From assembly GCF_041296385.1 (NCBI RefSeq), contig NC_091018.1, forward strand, positions 2,239,501-2,303,500: DNA of 64,000 bases, given 5' to 3'. Positions 10,373 through 25,000 of this stretch are shown one piece after another. How positions within the stretch are numbered: the stretch's first letter is position 1; each line of letters begins with the position of its first letter. A program made the translations under genes and the position numbers. The notes below the pieces were generated by a model. The model worked only from the letters and a program-made list of their open reading frames with translations, did not search any database and was not told the DNA's origin. The DNA is from Aphelocoma coerulescens. Its lineage: Eukaryota; Chordata; Aves; Passeriformes; Corvidae.

Positions 10373-13300
10373 TGGAAAAAGAACAGGTTTTTGAGGAAAC
10401 TGGAGATTAATAGAAACCATATGTAGGCCTCCAAGTGATTCAGTGGGGTCTAGACAGTTGCCCTTTCTTGTGTTCTAATGTCATATGTGCAACGACAGGA
10501 GCCGTATGTGAGCCACAAATAAACACTCCCTAACTCGTGTCTTCTCCGGTTAAAGTTTAATCAGTCTGTTCTAGCTGGAAGAAGATGAATGTTTTGGAGT
10601 GAAAATGTCACACAAACAGCACATCAGTGTGTTGTACCACGAGCTGTGCTGGGAAACTCAAACCATAGGGCGTGTATTCATTCCTTAGCGAAATGGAGTG
10701 ACAACGGGCGCTCCAAAAACTCTCCTTGTGTAATGATGGATATATCTCAGTATTAATTCTTCCATACCCTAACCTCCCTCTGCATTCTGCTTGTCTTTAC
10801 TTCATACATTGCCTGTTGAGTTTTTGTTGGGTTTTATTTGGTTGTTGTTTGTTTTGTTGTTTTTTCGTTTTTAAACTGGATTTGTTTCCTCAGTTTTGTT
10901 TTTTTTTATCGTCTTCCTGTTTGTTGGTCTAACAGCATTTCCCCCATATATTTTTGTTCATGCTTTTAGGCAATTGGGAGTGTTTCTCAATGCTTTGTCT
11001 ACCTGCCTGTTTATCACACGTGAATCTCAACTTTAAATGAAAAAAGAAAACTTTACTGCCTGCTTAAAGAAATTTCAAGAACAGTTTTAATTCAGGCAGA
11101 CAGACTTGCCAGGAACTTCGATTCCATTTTCAAGATTGATTTCAGCATGAAGAAGCCAATTTTTACTATATAATTTTTCTTGATTAGACTGTTTTTTTAA
11201 AGCTAGGTTTGTAAGAGACTGTAGGTTTGAAAATGCAATGTGAAGAATCAAAAAAAAAGAAAACAGAAAAAAATCATAAATTATTATTTAAAAAGGAGGC
11301 AAATAGAAGAGAGAGCAAGAAAAATATTATTTCTCCTGTGAGTTGGGTCTAGTACCAAGTTCACAGTCTCTACGTGGCCTGTTTTGTCTTTCAGTTTCTC
11401 ATGATCACAAGGTCTGGTCTTCAGCTGCCTTCCCTGCAGAACTCCAACTGCTTTATCCTGAAGGACTTCTTTTGCAGAAACTTTCTGGCCTGGTTTGAAT
11501 TTTCCTGTTCATATCATGCCAGAATCCTCGCATCTTCAAGGGAGGTGAGTGATGTTTTCCAGTGGCTGAGGTAGTACTGTAGTGCAGCAATATCTCTTCC
11601 TTTGATATTTCCATGCTATGACAGTTATGGTACCTTGTTACCCCCACCTTCTGTAGCAGTGGTAAAGAGAAGTGAGATGTATGTAAGGTGAAGAATGTTC
11701 TTAATAGTGCCATGAAATTTTAGGTGCACGAAATGGAGTTATACCATATTCAGGGGGATAAAAACCTTTGAAATGCCTGTGTATTTTTTTTTTTTGTTTT
11801 GTTTTGTTTTGTTTTGTTTTAAACAAACTACATTAGTGTTGGATGCATCAGAAAAAATTGTGGCCATAATTAGCATCAGGTTTTGTTGTCTTGCCAGGAC
11901 TAACACTTTGTCAGTGGGTAAATAAATATTTGACTCGAATGTAATCAGTGACTTCGGCATTTACACACTGTATAGCTGTCGTATTATTGGGAAATTAGAT
12001 TTTTCCTAGGCCAGAGCAAGCAAGCATTAATGTTCAATCCGTCACAAAGCTTAGGTAGGTCCTGACATGCTTTTAAAGATTTATACTGTAACAGTACATT
12101 TAGTAATGGTAATAAACTGACTAAATATTATATTTCACTGTGGTGTGCATTTCCAAGGAGTTATAAGATATTCAGTCACTATGTGAAGAAAGTGCACACA
12201 GATAGCAAGACATGAGATCTCTGAATTGGTCTCACTTTTAAATCAAATTATGTGCTATATTAGCAAATGGCAGTCTTAACTGAGGCAGAGTAGAAGAATT
12301 CTGCCAAAGCAAATGCTCTGAGTGCTGAGCTATTTCCCTGTGTGCTGTTGCAACTTTTCTCACTGGTTTAAAGAGCAAGGAGACTTTCTGCTCATTGGGA
12401 TTGGGGACATCTTTCTATTTTATTAGGATTTAAAATGGATTCAGCTTCTCACTGCAAAGTGTTTAGAAGTTCAATTAAGTGGAAACAAGAGCAAAAATAT
12501 TTTCGTACGTATATGTGTGTTTGTCAGTTATTACTGAGATTTGGAGCTCGACACACCCCAGGAGAAACCCCTGCAGCAGCTTAGGAGTCCCTTGTCCTGC
12601 TGTTGCCCTCTCGCTCATGCTGTGCTCTGACATTTGGTCCTTTGGGCTGGAACCATTCCTGCAGGATTTTGCTCTAAGCTGCATCAGGGATTTGCTGTGT
12701 TTTCCTTTAAAACCCAATCTGGGCCATGGCACGGCCTGACAGTGTCATCTAAAGGGGATGTAGCCCATGAAGGCAGACAAAAATGGAAAACAAATGATGA
12801 AATCAGTGTTGTCACCAATCCCCTCCGGTGGGGAGCTCTGTCCTTACCTGAAGCAGAATTCTGGCACAGCCTCAGGTGGACTTTCCCACTTCTGCAGTAT
12901 TGTAGATGATGTGTTAAGTGTGTGTCCATACTAAACATGTCAGTGGTTTTCTTAACAACCAATGCTGACTTCTGGGAAATAATCTTTTGGATTTCTTGAA
13001 AGTCTGTGTTTCAGTAACTGAGCTTATTAATCAGATATATGTTTTAAAACACTTAGGGAAGTGAACAGTACTGCTGAAATAAATTTTACCAAAATGCCAA
13101 GTAAATCTGTCAGTTCAGAACAAAGAAAAATGTCCAAGAAACTACAGAAGATGATTTTCCCTTAACACTCTAAAAGGGTTTTTATTATAATATGGTAAAC
13201 AATTTTTCCCCAAAGCCAATGTGCTTCATTTCTTTGGATTGTTTGTCTATACTGTCTATATCCTCCTTTCTCCTGATGAAATTCCCAGAAAGTTATGCAT

Positions 13301-13909
13301 ATTCTTATTAAATGTGTGATCAGACCCCAATATTTATTTCAGGTAATGGAAAAAGTAGCTGGAAATTGGATTTCTGTAGTTTGCAAAACACACAGAAAAT
13401 AAATTATCTCCTAACTTGCTCTAATCTTTGAGCACCAACCTTTATATTATTTACAGTTCAGGAATGTTCCAAAAAATCTCATTTAGTGAATGAAATTATT
13501 TTTGAGAGGTTTATTGTCAGTCACCTTGCTGCTTACTCGGGCAGTTCATGTCGGCTTCATTTCACATCTGTAAAAGCTGCAAAACCAAAACTTTGATTTT
13601 CTTGAAAGGCTTCAGAAGTATTTTTCTAAAAGTTGACATTTTCTGTTGAATGTAACAACCAGGTAAGTTCTATTTTAAAAAAAAGAAAAAAAAGGGGAAA
13701 GCTTTTTGAACATATTTGATTGACTCTGTCCATTTGCCCAGGACATTATGTGATAGAAGTTGTGAGAGGTCTGCAGGTATTTGATGCCTGATACCACTGA
13801 GAAGCCTGGCTTTGTCTAGCAAGTCAAGAATAGTCCAGACCACCACAATTTACTTTAAAATAAACTACAATTCTACCTTGATATCGGTACCTTTTTGGGT
13901 TTGGTTTGG
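10373..13909. other. Noncoding, T-rich and AT-rich sequence
   Basis: Contains T-rich stretches at about 10800-10925 and a T/GTTTT repeat at 11784-11820. An open stretch ends at a GTGAGT near 11538 but gives no recognisable peptide. A strong CAG/GTAAGT donor near 13663 has stops in every frame upstream. Confidence 0.5.
11784..11820 (+). repeat. T12 followed by (GTTTT)5
   Basis: Twelve Ts (11784-11795) run directly into five perfect copies of GTTTT (11796-11820), followed by AAACAAAC. A simple repeat or low-complexity tract, with no element attached to it that I can recognise. Confidence 0.9.
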
Positions 13910-13923
13910 TTTTTTTTTTTTTT
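13910..13923 (+). repeat. Poly(T) tract
   Basis: Fourteen Ts preceded by TTTTTGGGTTTGGTTTGG, a G/T-rich low-complexity sequence. No polyadenylation signal lies beside it on the minus strand. Confidence 0.85.
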
Positions 13924-16900
13924 GTGCTGAAAAACCTCAACTATAAAACATCAACTATAGAACTATTCATCTTGGGCATATGAATAAGTAATATTTCCTT
14001 AACTGTCTTTGAAGACAATCAATTTTAAGCAAATCAGTATTTTTGTGTAGTTTTAATATAAACCAATAAACTAATCTAGACTTTATCAAGAATGGCTAAC
14101 TAGGGCCTTTGAAAACCTCATGTGCAGTGAGATGAGAAGACTGGGGCTGTTTATCTTACAGCAAGAATGAATAAGAAGGGGCACAGTAGAAGAAATCACA
14201 ATGAATAATTGTGTGTCTAGGTAGATTAGTATATTTGTTTAGGGCTTTATTCACTCTTTCTAACAAAATCAGACAGCCAATCAATTTGAAATATGTGAAT
14301 GAAAGTAATTTCTTTCCCATTCCCAATTAACACAATGAATTCACTTCCGTGAATAAATAAATAAATGGGGACTGTTTCTTAAGATCCAAGAAGGGGAGGT
14401 GACACAGGGCACTGGAAATATCTGCATTTCCACCCCTACAAAGTCTCTAATACTTCTACAGTATGATTAATCCTATTATCAAAAAGTGTTTTGCAGGAAA
14501 TATATTTTCTCACTACTCAAGCAGTGAAAAACTGAGGCAAAGAAAAGTGTAGAGATGTTTCTGTAGTGATTCAGTTTTTACCTGATGTGACAGTAGGCCC
14601 ATGCCCTGAGATCTGCTCTGGTATTTTCTCCACTGAAACCAGCTTAACATCTCCCCAGGGCTGGCTGGAAGAATGTGTAAATACAGCAGTTTAGCTTGGA
14701 ACAACCTGAGCACTGTGAACCTTCCTTGGAACATCAGCTGGTGCCTGGTTTCACAAAAGTCAGATGGGTCATGCCCATCATGCCTACGGCCCCTGCCGTG
14801 GTTGGGCTTGCTGGTGCTGCACTACTGAGTTCAGGGGAAAAACACCAAAACCCCACCTGGTTATTCCTGCAAATAAAGGTGCTGTGTCCATTTCCACATG
14901 GCCTGGTAGTTTCAAATATGCCTTGTGCCATTTGGTTTAAAAGCAGGGGTTTGGTACCTCAGTGATGCATTGGTCTCTTTTTTTCCCATCTGGTAAGAAA
15001 TCCTTTGTTTTATTTTCCTCCTTCTCTCCCCTGCTTTTAAGTAATATTTTAACTTTCTTTTTCACTACAATATCTTTTAAAAAACAGAGATACTTTCTTC
15101 AGAAAATGTGGTTCAACTGTGTCCCTTTGTTATGCTAACTCTGTTTATCCAAGAAGTTCAGTAATAGGGATTGAAATTGTTTGAGGTGAAGTTGGAGACA
15201 AGAAGTGTAGAGCTCTGAGCAGCCAAGAAAGTCACATGAGAATAGGGCATAATAAACTAGGAAAAACTGGAGTGAGGAATAAGGAAATAAAAAGGGAATT
15301 AGAAGAGTGAGTTGTGATGGAAGACAACAGTGAAGAAGACAGAGAAGCAAACAAGGGGCAGTCAAACACACTGACATGGATAAAGAAAGTATTTAACATC
15401 CTTTGTCTGGCAAATATTTGTTGGGGCATTAAGAGGTCCAGAAAATAGAATGTCCAACAAATCTGAACTCCCCAAACATCCTGCAGCCATAGGAAAGGGG
15501 AATGTGGCCTGGATCAATGCTGGGAGATTGATACTCTCTTTTTCTGCCAACAAGTTAATCACAGGCTCACTCTTTTTTCCTTTATTCTTATTCTTATTAT
15601 TTCTTTATTCTTTATTCTTTTCTCCCTTTTATGTTATGAATGGCTACCAGAAATGTTTTATACTTCAGATGTCTCTAGAAAGGAGTAAAAAAGGCCTTTA
15701 TGTCTCATTTTGCTGATTACACACAGTATATCTTAGTGTGGCAATACGTTCTTCCTGTCAGTGGTTATTGTGAACAATTACACGACTAATAATTAATTGC
15801 TCTCTTTATACTGCACTTTAATTAATAGGTTTCACTGATAGGATAGTTTCCTAGATTTTTTTCCTCAATATCAGCAGTGACTGAATCCTAAATGGCATCT
15901 GTAATGAGGAAACTTAACCATACCAGGCTCCTACTCTGCTTCCCAAATTGAGCTCTTTTTTCTTGCTGTGCACTTGCATAGGTGGTGAATTATCTTTCAT
16001 GTTAATGCAGAAGGTTGATTGAGCTTAAGAAAGTCATAATATTTATCAAGATGATGATAAATGCAGTGGAAACAAATGCAGTAATCTCTCAGGAGACCAG
16101 ACTGTCTTGTTTTCAGGTGCAGGATCACTACTGAATCACCTCACCTATACACTTATTTATCATTCCTTTTATTCTCTTTGTTAAAACAGAAAATAAAAGT
16201 GATTAATGCATTAAGTGTTGTAATTTGGAAAAAAACTCTCTGCAGTGTAGATAAGTTTGGTGACAAAGAAAAAGGAAATTGGTGTTTGGTGTCTGACACA
16301 GGCAGGCAATGGAGCCTAAATGTTCAGGGCAAGAATTAAGCTGACCTAAAAAGCTAAGCTTAAGCAAAATTGAAAGAACCCAGCTCATGGTTACGTTTTA
16401 AAGAATTGGATAGATATTTAGGCATCCTATAAAGTGAGGAAATTAAACTGTTGTGTCTGGAAAGCAGCCAGCAGTATTGTGCACATGTTAGAAAGGAAGC
16501 GAGGTAATTCCTGATTAGGGATTGCAAAACTCCCTATGAATATTGAAAGATACAGAAAAATAAATAAAATGATTCAGAGTCCTGTACTTGGTGTTATTCT
16601 ATATATAGTAAGGGATATCAAAAAAAGATTTTCAACTGTGTTTGGAAGATACCCTGCCTGGAACATTAAAAAGACACAAAAATTGGAATGTATGAGAATG
16701 CCCTATGGACCTCTGTGAGCCAAACCCCAGAGAGATCTGTATTAATGGTTTTTTTCCTCAAATACAGTGTTAAAAATCAAGGAAACAAATCTTGTGGTCT
16801 GACTGCTGCTTTAGCTACTTAAATCCCAAAATTGCCTACCTCCACTGCCAGCAGCAAAGATCCCTTGATCTCCAAATTGTCATCCTTAAATCTTACCAGT

Positions 16901-19080
16901 GTCAGAAACTGGGTGATCCTCAGAATTAAACCTCCAGTTCCTTTGTCACTAATACAGATTAAAGTGGCAAAAAAGCAAATACATTGATGAGTTGTTTGTA
17001 AAAAACAACAAAGAGCAAAAAAACCACCCAACTATTCTTGTCATAATTAAGGAGGCCAATAAGGCTTAAAGCCAATTAAATTTTTTTGATAGCACTGGTG
17101 ACGGGTGGGTTGGACTATCCTGGAACTTGGAGCTCATATAAATTAAAGCAGAAAGCCATTTATATAAACTGCTAAAGTGTTTTCATTCACTACTCTTCAT
17201 AATACTCCACATTCCTACTCTTCTAATCCGTCCTGTCCCAGCAGCACTGGTTTTGGGAAATGATTGGGGAAAAGTTGGTTGTACTCTACAATAATTGTGT
17301 CCAATGCCTGTTGTTATTAATGCAAGCAGCTTTCATAACCCAGTGTGTGCTGAAAATGTGCACCTCAATGTCATCCTAACAAAGATGTCTGATAGGCTGA
17401 GGCTTTTCTGTGTGGCTGATGACGTTTGTTAAATTAAAGTTTGTGTTTCAGCTCAGAGGCAGTTGGCACAGAGTGACACTGAAGCCCAATTACTGTTGGA
17501 GCTCCTGTTGTGATGTTTAGTTCCTTAGCCTTTGAGAAAATTAAAAGAAAAAAGAAATAATTACTTTTGTAGTGTCATAGTCCATTTCTTAGCTTGATAG
17601 GTCAGAAACAAGAAAACAAATTAAGTAGGAACAGATACTGAATTAGGGAGAAGACACTACTGACATAAATCTGGGCATGGAGTAATATCTTCTGTATTTT
17701 CTTTGCTAAACAGTAGTACCATGGTGCAGTGTCACAGCTACTAGGAGCTGGGTTGGGTTTTTAATTTTATCTTCTGTCATTAAATTAAAGAAGTTTTGTT
17801 TCTACCTCAAAAATTATCAATGGTGACAGAACCCAATACTGTTGTGCAAGCAATCCTTGTGCACTGTAAATGCACAGACAGGTTAATTATTGTGACTTGC
17901 TGGCCAAAAATCCCATATTACTGCTTGCAAGAATTCTTTGGTCTATTGTTTTCAAGCACATTTGTCAGGCATCTTTTATCAAAGTGTCTGGAGCTTAACA
18001 GTGAGGTTGTAGTCGTTGTCCTGTTTAAGAGTTGCTCTGTTGGCCTTATGCATTCCCCAAAATTCTGAAGTGAATTTGTCTTGCCTTTCCCAGGACAAGG
18101 CTGGACTCAGTTTAACTGAAAGTTTTAACCACTAAACTTGCCACAAGTAACATTACTGTCACTAACATTTGTCTTTCCTTGAGATGAGATAATATATACA
18201 GAAATTGATGGTATTTTGCATTGCTAACATGGACATATCTGTCTTGCTTTTCATGTCTGTCAAGGAAAATGTCTGGATCTTTCTTCCCGAAGCCTGTACT
18301 GCTTTTATCTAATTAATTTCGTTTACAGGAATGTGTTGCATGGAAAATTTCACTGCTAGTAATAGCTTCTTCATAAGTACAAAATAAATATTTCTTTTCT
18401 TCTTCTGGAAGTAGCGGCTTATATCTTTGTCTTCGAAGATTAATGCAGCAGAAGTGTTAGCAGGAGTGTTTATAAAGCAAAAGCATTGGTGCTTGTGATT
18501 GAGAAAGAATGGACTTGTAGAGAGGGAGTCCTGCTGTGCCACAGGGAAGATCATTCACTGATCCCGTGCTCCTGGGCTGCTGCAGTGACTGAAGGTCGAG
18601 GTTTTGAACAGACTTACAGAGCCAAAGGCAAAGTGTGACAAACATTAAACCTCAGAGGTGTAGGCAGAGATGTTGGTGACCTTTCCTGCAGGCAGCTCTT
18701 CTCGTGAGCCCAATATCCAGGGCTCAGGGTCTGCGTTTTTCCTTTTTTTTTACAAGACTAGAATCTATTTCCTTTGGATGATTCCTGTTTTGGTTTTTGG
18801 GATTTTTTAGTTAGAATTTAAGGGGAAGACTAGATGTTATCTGTGCTGCAGGTTTTATTGTTTGGGCCAGAGTGACACCTTCCAAGCTCTGAGAAAATCA
18901 GCACCAGGATATTCCAGAGTTTCTCTGAGCTCTCTGATGTGTGATTGCTCCTGCAGTCCTGGCATTTGCTGAGTTTCTAACTGAGGCTCCTGTGGCTGAA
19001 ATGCACTCTTGCATTCACTCCCTGTGCAGCTCCAAGTGCCAGCGGTCAGCTCAGCCCATCAGCTGGACTTGCCCTCTCTG
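13924..19080. other. Noncoding, nothing recognised
   Basis: Ordinary AT-rich noncoding sequence with a short (AATA)n at about 14352-14365 and T-rich patches near 15575-15620. No transposon, RNA gene or credible exon was recognised. Confidence 0.55.
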
Positions 19081-22000
19081 CTGTCAGCATCGCCGCCTGT
19101 CAGGGGGCACCTCCCTGGCCCCGAGGGGCAGAGTGCCCTCTGTTAGCTCTGCTGGCCTGTCACTTTGACTCACTGGACTGCTTGCAGTAAGTTGGAGTGA
19201 ATTTGCATAAATATTCTTTGTCAGGTGCTTTGCTTTGTCTTGATTAGGTGAAATTAATATTTGTTCCCATGCTCTCACCTGAAGACACTTTCTTCTTCTT
19301 GGTGTAAAAGTCACTGAGTATCTCCAAATGTTTGTGGTCCCTATTAGTACTGGGACATTTCCTTGCTAGCATGTTTCATTTTTTTTTCTCAGAAAAGCAC
19401 ATTGGAGACTCTAAGCAGATGTGGAAACTCAGGGAAATTAAATTAATTGTTCAAAATCATGCAGGATGCTGTCATAAGACAGGTCTTCTGGATTTCTAAT
19501 TTTTACCCTAATGTTCTGATTTGGTGGATTCTTATTCCTCCCTTGAATGCCTTTTAAGCAAATCTCCTCTTATTTATCTTGTTTCAAAAATATCCTCCAT
19601 TGTGTATAGGATTTGCTGGGATCCTGCAAGGATGTTCATTGCAGGAATGAACCAAGATGACAAAATATACTCTTTTCTGGCTAACACTTAAGGTCATTTG
19701 TCCATTTGTTCTGTCCCAGTTGAAACTAAAATCCTTTTCCTCATACTACTCTTCTTTCCAGCATCTGTCTTTCCTGGCTGCAATCCTTCTGGATTCTAAT
19801 TAGGCTTCCAATGGCTTGGCTCAGGGTGTAACCAAAACCAATTTATCATTCCCTTAATCTCCCTCTGGGACATTCATTGAAAGAACAGTACCTGAATATT
19901 TCCCCTTTATCTACAATTTCCAGTCTATATCAAACATGAAATCTTGACAGATGGAGTCCAATCTGTCACAGTGAGTTAGTGTATTTTTCTTCTGATTGAA
20001 TGTATTTATTGCACAAAGAAAGATGGAAAAAATGTAAAGATGAATATTTAAAATTTGGGTTAGAGAACGGTTAGTTGGGCTGGGTGTTTCTTTTGGTTGG
20101 TAGTTTTTTATAACTTTTTTTTACAACTGAGAATCTGGGTTGCATTAGATGAACGAGGAAATGACATGAGACTTGTTTTTGTTGTGATAAGAGGAAGAAC
20201 AGATCTGATCATAACAAAAACAGATGTAAAGCCATAACGTAGTCCCTCATGTTATCTACTCCACACTCTCACACTGACCAGCAAAGAATGCAAGGAAACA
20301 TTCTGCCTTCTGCCAGCACAGCCTCTGCCAGCAAATCAGTGTGTAAGACAGTTCCTGAAATACATTCTGCTGCAGAAAAGTGTGATAAAAAAATATCCTG
20401 CCAAAGTGCTGGGCCAATCAATCAACTGTTAATGATGGATCATGAAACCCATTTGTTGACAAATAAAACCTTGTGTGCTCTGCCAGTGAAACCAACTGTG
20501 TCACCCATCTTTCAGTTACTGCCTGAAATATCGTGTGCAGAAGGGGAATTTATTGATGGTAGGGGCTGATACCACAGCCAGCCCATCCAACTGGGTTTGC
20601 AGGTGCATTGTACTCTGAACTCTTGATGGTGCTTGGCCCCACAGAGGATATTCGAGTGTTCCCCAGAGCAGGGGTTCTCTGGGAGGCGGTGGACCCAGCC
20701 CAAGCCTAACACAGGCTGCTTCATTTAGACCCTGCAGCTGCTTTCAGTGTTTGTGGCCACGTGGTGCAGAGAGTATGGCTGCAGGCTGGAACAGGAGAAC
20801 CAAATGAAAGGGTTTATTCTGGGAGAGAGCAGAGCTGAGTAATTGTTTAAAACCTCAGAGGTTCTGCAGTAAAGACCTGAGCTGGAATTCTCTCTATTGC
20901 CATGCCTACAAGCAGGGTTGGGAAGCTTTTCTGGAGTGAGCAAATCAGCTGGCTATCCGTGTGTAGGTACTTTTGTTTCTCATGAATAGGTTTTTTTCTC
21001 AGCACTTTATCTGACAGGCACAAGGAGTAACTGATTGTCCCAGTAACTCTGAGTGATCCTGAAGGAGATTGTCAGTGGAGGAAAGGGAGGATATGACCAA
21101 AGTATCCCTGAATGTCCAAGGATCCCTGACTCCCTACCTGCCCTGACATGCCAAAGCACTAATGCTTCATTCATAGAGGTTGAGGAAAGAAATTGTGATA
21201 TAAACCTTGCCACTATTTGTTACTTCATTTTTCCAAATCCTTTGACACAGCCTACACAGAAGAAAAATTCTGAGCTCTTGAGGAACTTTGATGTTAAATG
21301 ATAGCTAACCTAAGAAATAGCACAGTTACTGCTGTAGTAGGTGATGACTGGATGTTCTGCACTGTGGTACCCTAAGACCTCTTCAAAATGACATTAATTT
21401 CTTTGTTTTCTCACATAGTCTCTGCTGATGATCTGTTTGTTTTTCTGTGCTGTGTTTTACCTAAAAAGCCTCATAGCATGAGCCCTACCATTGCCTTGCT
21501 ATTGGAAAGGACTGTTGCAGTGAAGGGTTTCCTGGCAGAGAGATTTCTCAGAATTTTTGAGCTCGCAGGGTTCCTTAAATCAGGTGAAAACCCTTTAAGT
21601 AATGAACTGGAATTTGCTGTAGCACTCTTGTGCAGAAGAATCACAAAAGGCCCTTGTTAATAATACCTAATATGAGGAGAACTGAAAGGGCAATCTTTTA
21701 GCCCTCAGTGCTATTGCAGATCTTTAATTCTCTTAGCAAAGGGCAGAAGTTACCTTCTGATAGAGAGCCTGGGTGAATGCTGTGATTTTGATATTTACGT
21801 GCCAGATTTTTGCTCTGGCATTTGCAATTCCTTTTTTTGTAAAAGACACACAACCTTTCTCCTCCTCTTCAGTTTCCCCTTGCCCCCTTCCTTATCTCAG
21901 AGAATATTTTGTTAGTATCTGTGATTCAATTTGGCTTTAGAGAAGTTGAGGAAATAAGGAACTTAAACTAAAAAGTCCAAGTTTTTCCAGAAGTGATAAG

Positions 22001-25000
22001 TAAATTTTCCAAAGTACTGTATGTCTTCTTCAGTCCAGAAAGTATTTGACTGATTTGTACTGGACAATCACGAAATATTCTATTCATACTTGCAACGAAG
22101 CATGAGAATTTAATTTCAAGATTTGATTTGTACAGCATGGTGTTAGATGATTGATGTTCTGTTCAGGCATAAACGAAAATATTGATTATAACTTAAATAG
22201 GAAGCCAGAAGCTACAGTTGTGAAGATGAAACCTCTTTGTCATACTTTCCCCAGGCAGATAAAAGTGGCTGCAAGAAGCTCGTGTTGGATCCTTTAACCT
22301 GCTGTTTGGTATGAAGGACACTGTGTAATTTTAAGAGCTCACTGACCAACTAACTTGCTTTTGGAAAAAAACCCACACTTTGTTGTGCATTCAAATGCTG
22401 CTTTGGGTTTTGGATGCAGAAAGACCATCATATGCTGCAGCAGTCTGTGCTCTTCCCAGCACAGCCCAGCACAGCCCCTCTCTCTGTCTCTCATAATCTC
22501 TTATGTTGGAGAAACAGCTCCCCAATCATTTACAGGCTCATAAACACGATCCAGCAGCATCCGTCTGCCCAACAGACCAGGGAAAGAGCTCAGAAATGAG
22601 AGCCAAATAAAACAATAACTCACGGCAAACAAACAGGCAACTACAACAATCAGATCATGCTGCAGGAGCGGTTCCAACTACCCAGACACTTCATTAGGCA
22701 TGGAATAACAAAGGAAAACAGACCAGAGTCATCTCATTTAACTCTCTTAGGCAAATTACCTCTCTTGTTTCCTCCCCCCCAACTCCTATTTATTCTTACT
22801 TTCTGCTTGAGGTAAGGAAATGTGACTTATGTCTGGAGAGAGAGTGAGTAGTGTTTGGAGCCACAGGGCTGGGGCTGGAAGAGCTCTTGCATTCTAGTTT
22901 TTCTTTCATTGGCATTCTTCATAATCTTTGGCATTTTAGTTATTTTCAAGATCAGGCTCTTTATTCTTAATGTATAACCTGCTCTACACTCGCCCGTAGC
23001 TTTAAGTCCATAGTAGAACTCTGTGAAAGAGAATTGTCCTTCACTGTGTGTCAGATGCTTCATGCATCACTAATACTTTTCTTGGGCTTTATTTGATTGT
23101 AAGATCTGCAATGATACCTTATTTAGTGAACTCTGCATATGTTGTTTTCTTCTTTCATCTGTGAATGCTGTGTTTTGTGGCAGCCTTCCCTTCACAGGCT
23201 GGTTCAGTGTCTTGGAATTTGGTTGTTGCTGCTGGCTCCAGAGGAGCTCTGTGGTCTGTTCTCTCCTTCTCTTTCTGTGAACTCACACTTTTATGCCTGC
23301 AAACTTCTCAGACAGAGGCTGTTCAGCCTCTACAATATTCAAAATTTTGGTCCTTAAAACCCCCTTCTCACAAGCTTCCAAAATACTAGACACAGCCAAA
23401 ATGGTTTTTTATGAACCATTTTTGGTTCCAGGTCAGAATTAAAGGGTCAAACCTGGCACTCACAACTACTTAGGTGTACCTAACACAATGTACCCCAGAC
23501 ATGCCAAATGCTCAAAATGCAGAAAGTTTAGGAAGATAAATGTGTTTCAAGTCTCCTAAGCGAAAATAACTGATGAAGTGGAGATGTGGATTAGTACTGC
23601 AGTGCTGATGCTTGTACCAATACCAGTATATAAAATTTGTGAAAAATCCTTTCAAGTTATTATTGAATAGAGACATTTTAAACAACAGATGTCCCAAACT
23701 TTGGGAGAGGTCACAGGTATCTCCCTACTTCCAGTGTCTGGTTGAACAGGTGGGTGGAACAGTAAATCTGTGAGGTACTTGAAGCTGTACTAAACTGTGA
23801 GGTACCAAAGCTGATTTCCCTACCTCAGGGGGAGCTTCAGATCTTTGAAAGCAGTTTGGAGCTTGGGGCTTTGAAATATCCACTGCTGCAGTGGATACAA
23901 TTTTTATTGAAGAAAAAATAGCAAATAGAGTATTTAGATATTCACAATCTATTGTTAGGATTTTTCTGTCTGGGTAACTGATCTAAACACTCTTCCATCA
24001 CTTAATCAAAGCTGACAAGCTTTACAAATATTGTTGCTCAGAGAACACTTTTTCCCAGAATTGCACGAACTGGGATTTTTCCACAAGACATCCATGTGAC
24101 ACGTTCCGTGACTTGTTTGCCAAGAGGATCATTTTCCACGCCCTGCTTGTTGAATTGACACTCGTGGTGTTTGATGCTGTGAACAATGGCTGGTGAGGAT
24201 GGCACTTCTGGGGCTTTTGAGGCAGTTCTGGCTGGCACATCCCAGCTTCAGTGCTGAGCAGACCTCCCTGAGCCAGGCCATTTCACTGATGGGCATGTCA
24301 TGAGATAAAGAGGTATTAAGGGAGCAACTGAACACCAGAAGGTAACTTCAGTCTCTTTCTCTTCCTTGTTGAGCATGCAGGTGGTAGGATTTATGGCAAA
24401 TATTTTGGGTATGGCAGAGGATGGTGCTGCATGTGAGTTCTCCAGTTTAAACCAAAATAAACATTGCTGGCACTCAGTGTTCAGCTGGTAACATCTCTCT
24501 GTGCATGGAAATCTAGGCTAATTTTATTTGTTTTGTGACTGGTTGAATATCAGTTATTAAAATGCAAAAATTCTTCACTGACATCAGGTGGATGCACAAA
24601 TGTGAGATACAGGACACTGGTGATTGTTGTGATTTTTATTTTTTTTAAATTGGTTCGTAGGTGTTAACGTGTCAATGTTCTGATTTGGAAGTAAACAAAC
24701 AACAAAAATGCATTGTTTCAGCCTCAGAAAAAAAGCTATTCTGCTGAAATGCTCATATATGATACTTAGGTCACAGATCCATTCTATCCACTAAATAAGT
24801 AGAAGTAGGAGATGTTCTATACATTATGCATATTTATTTTTTTGGAGAATACTGAATTACATCCTGTGTAGCAGCAAATCATGGACCAGAACCCCAACAT
24901 TCAAATCTGCATCATTTCTTAGGAGGATCTCAACAGCTGTGTGCACAGAAAAGCATTCTGAACCAATGCCATGGAGCAGCCCATGAAGGAGACAAGGGCA

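Noticed and set aside
11431..11537. Segment between CTTCCCTGCAG and GTGAGT
   Set aside because: The frame is open but there is no recognisable peptide and no matching neighbouring exon. Such pairs are expected by chance.
13616..13663. Strong donor CAG/GTAAGT
   Set aside because: All three upstream frames contain stops close to the donor, so it is not the end of a coding exon of any length.
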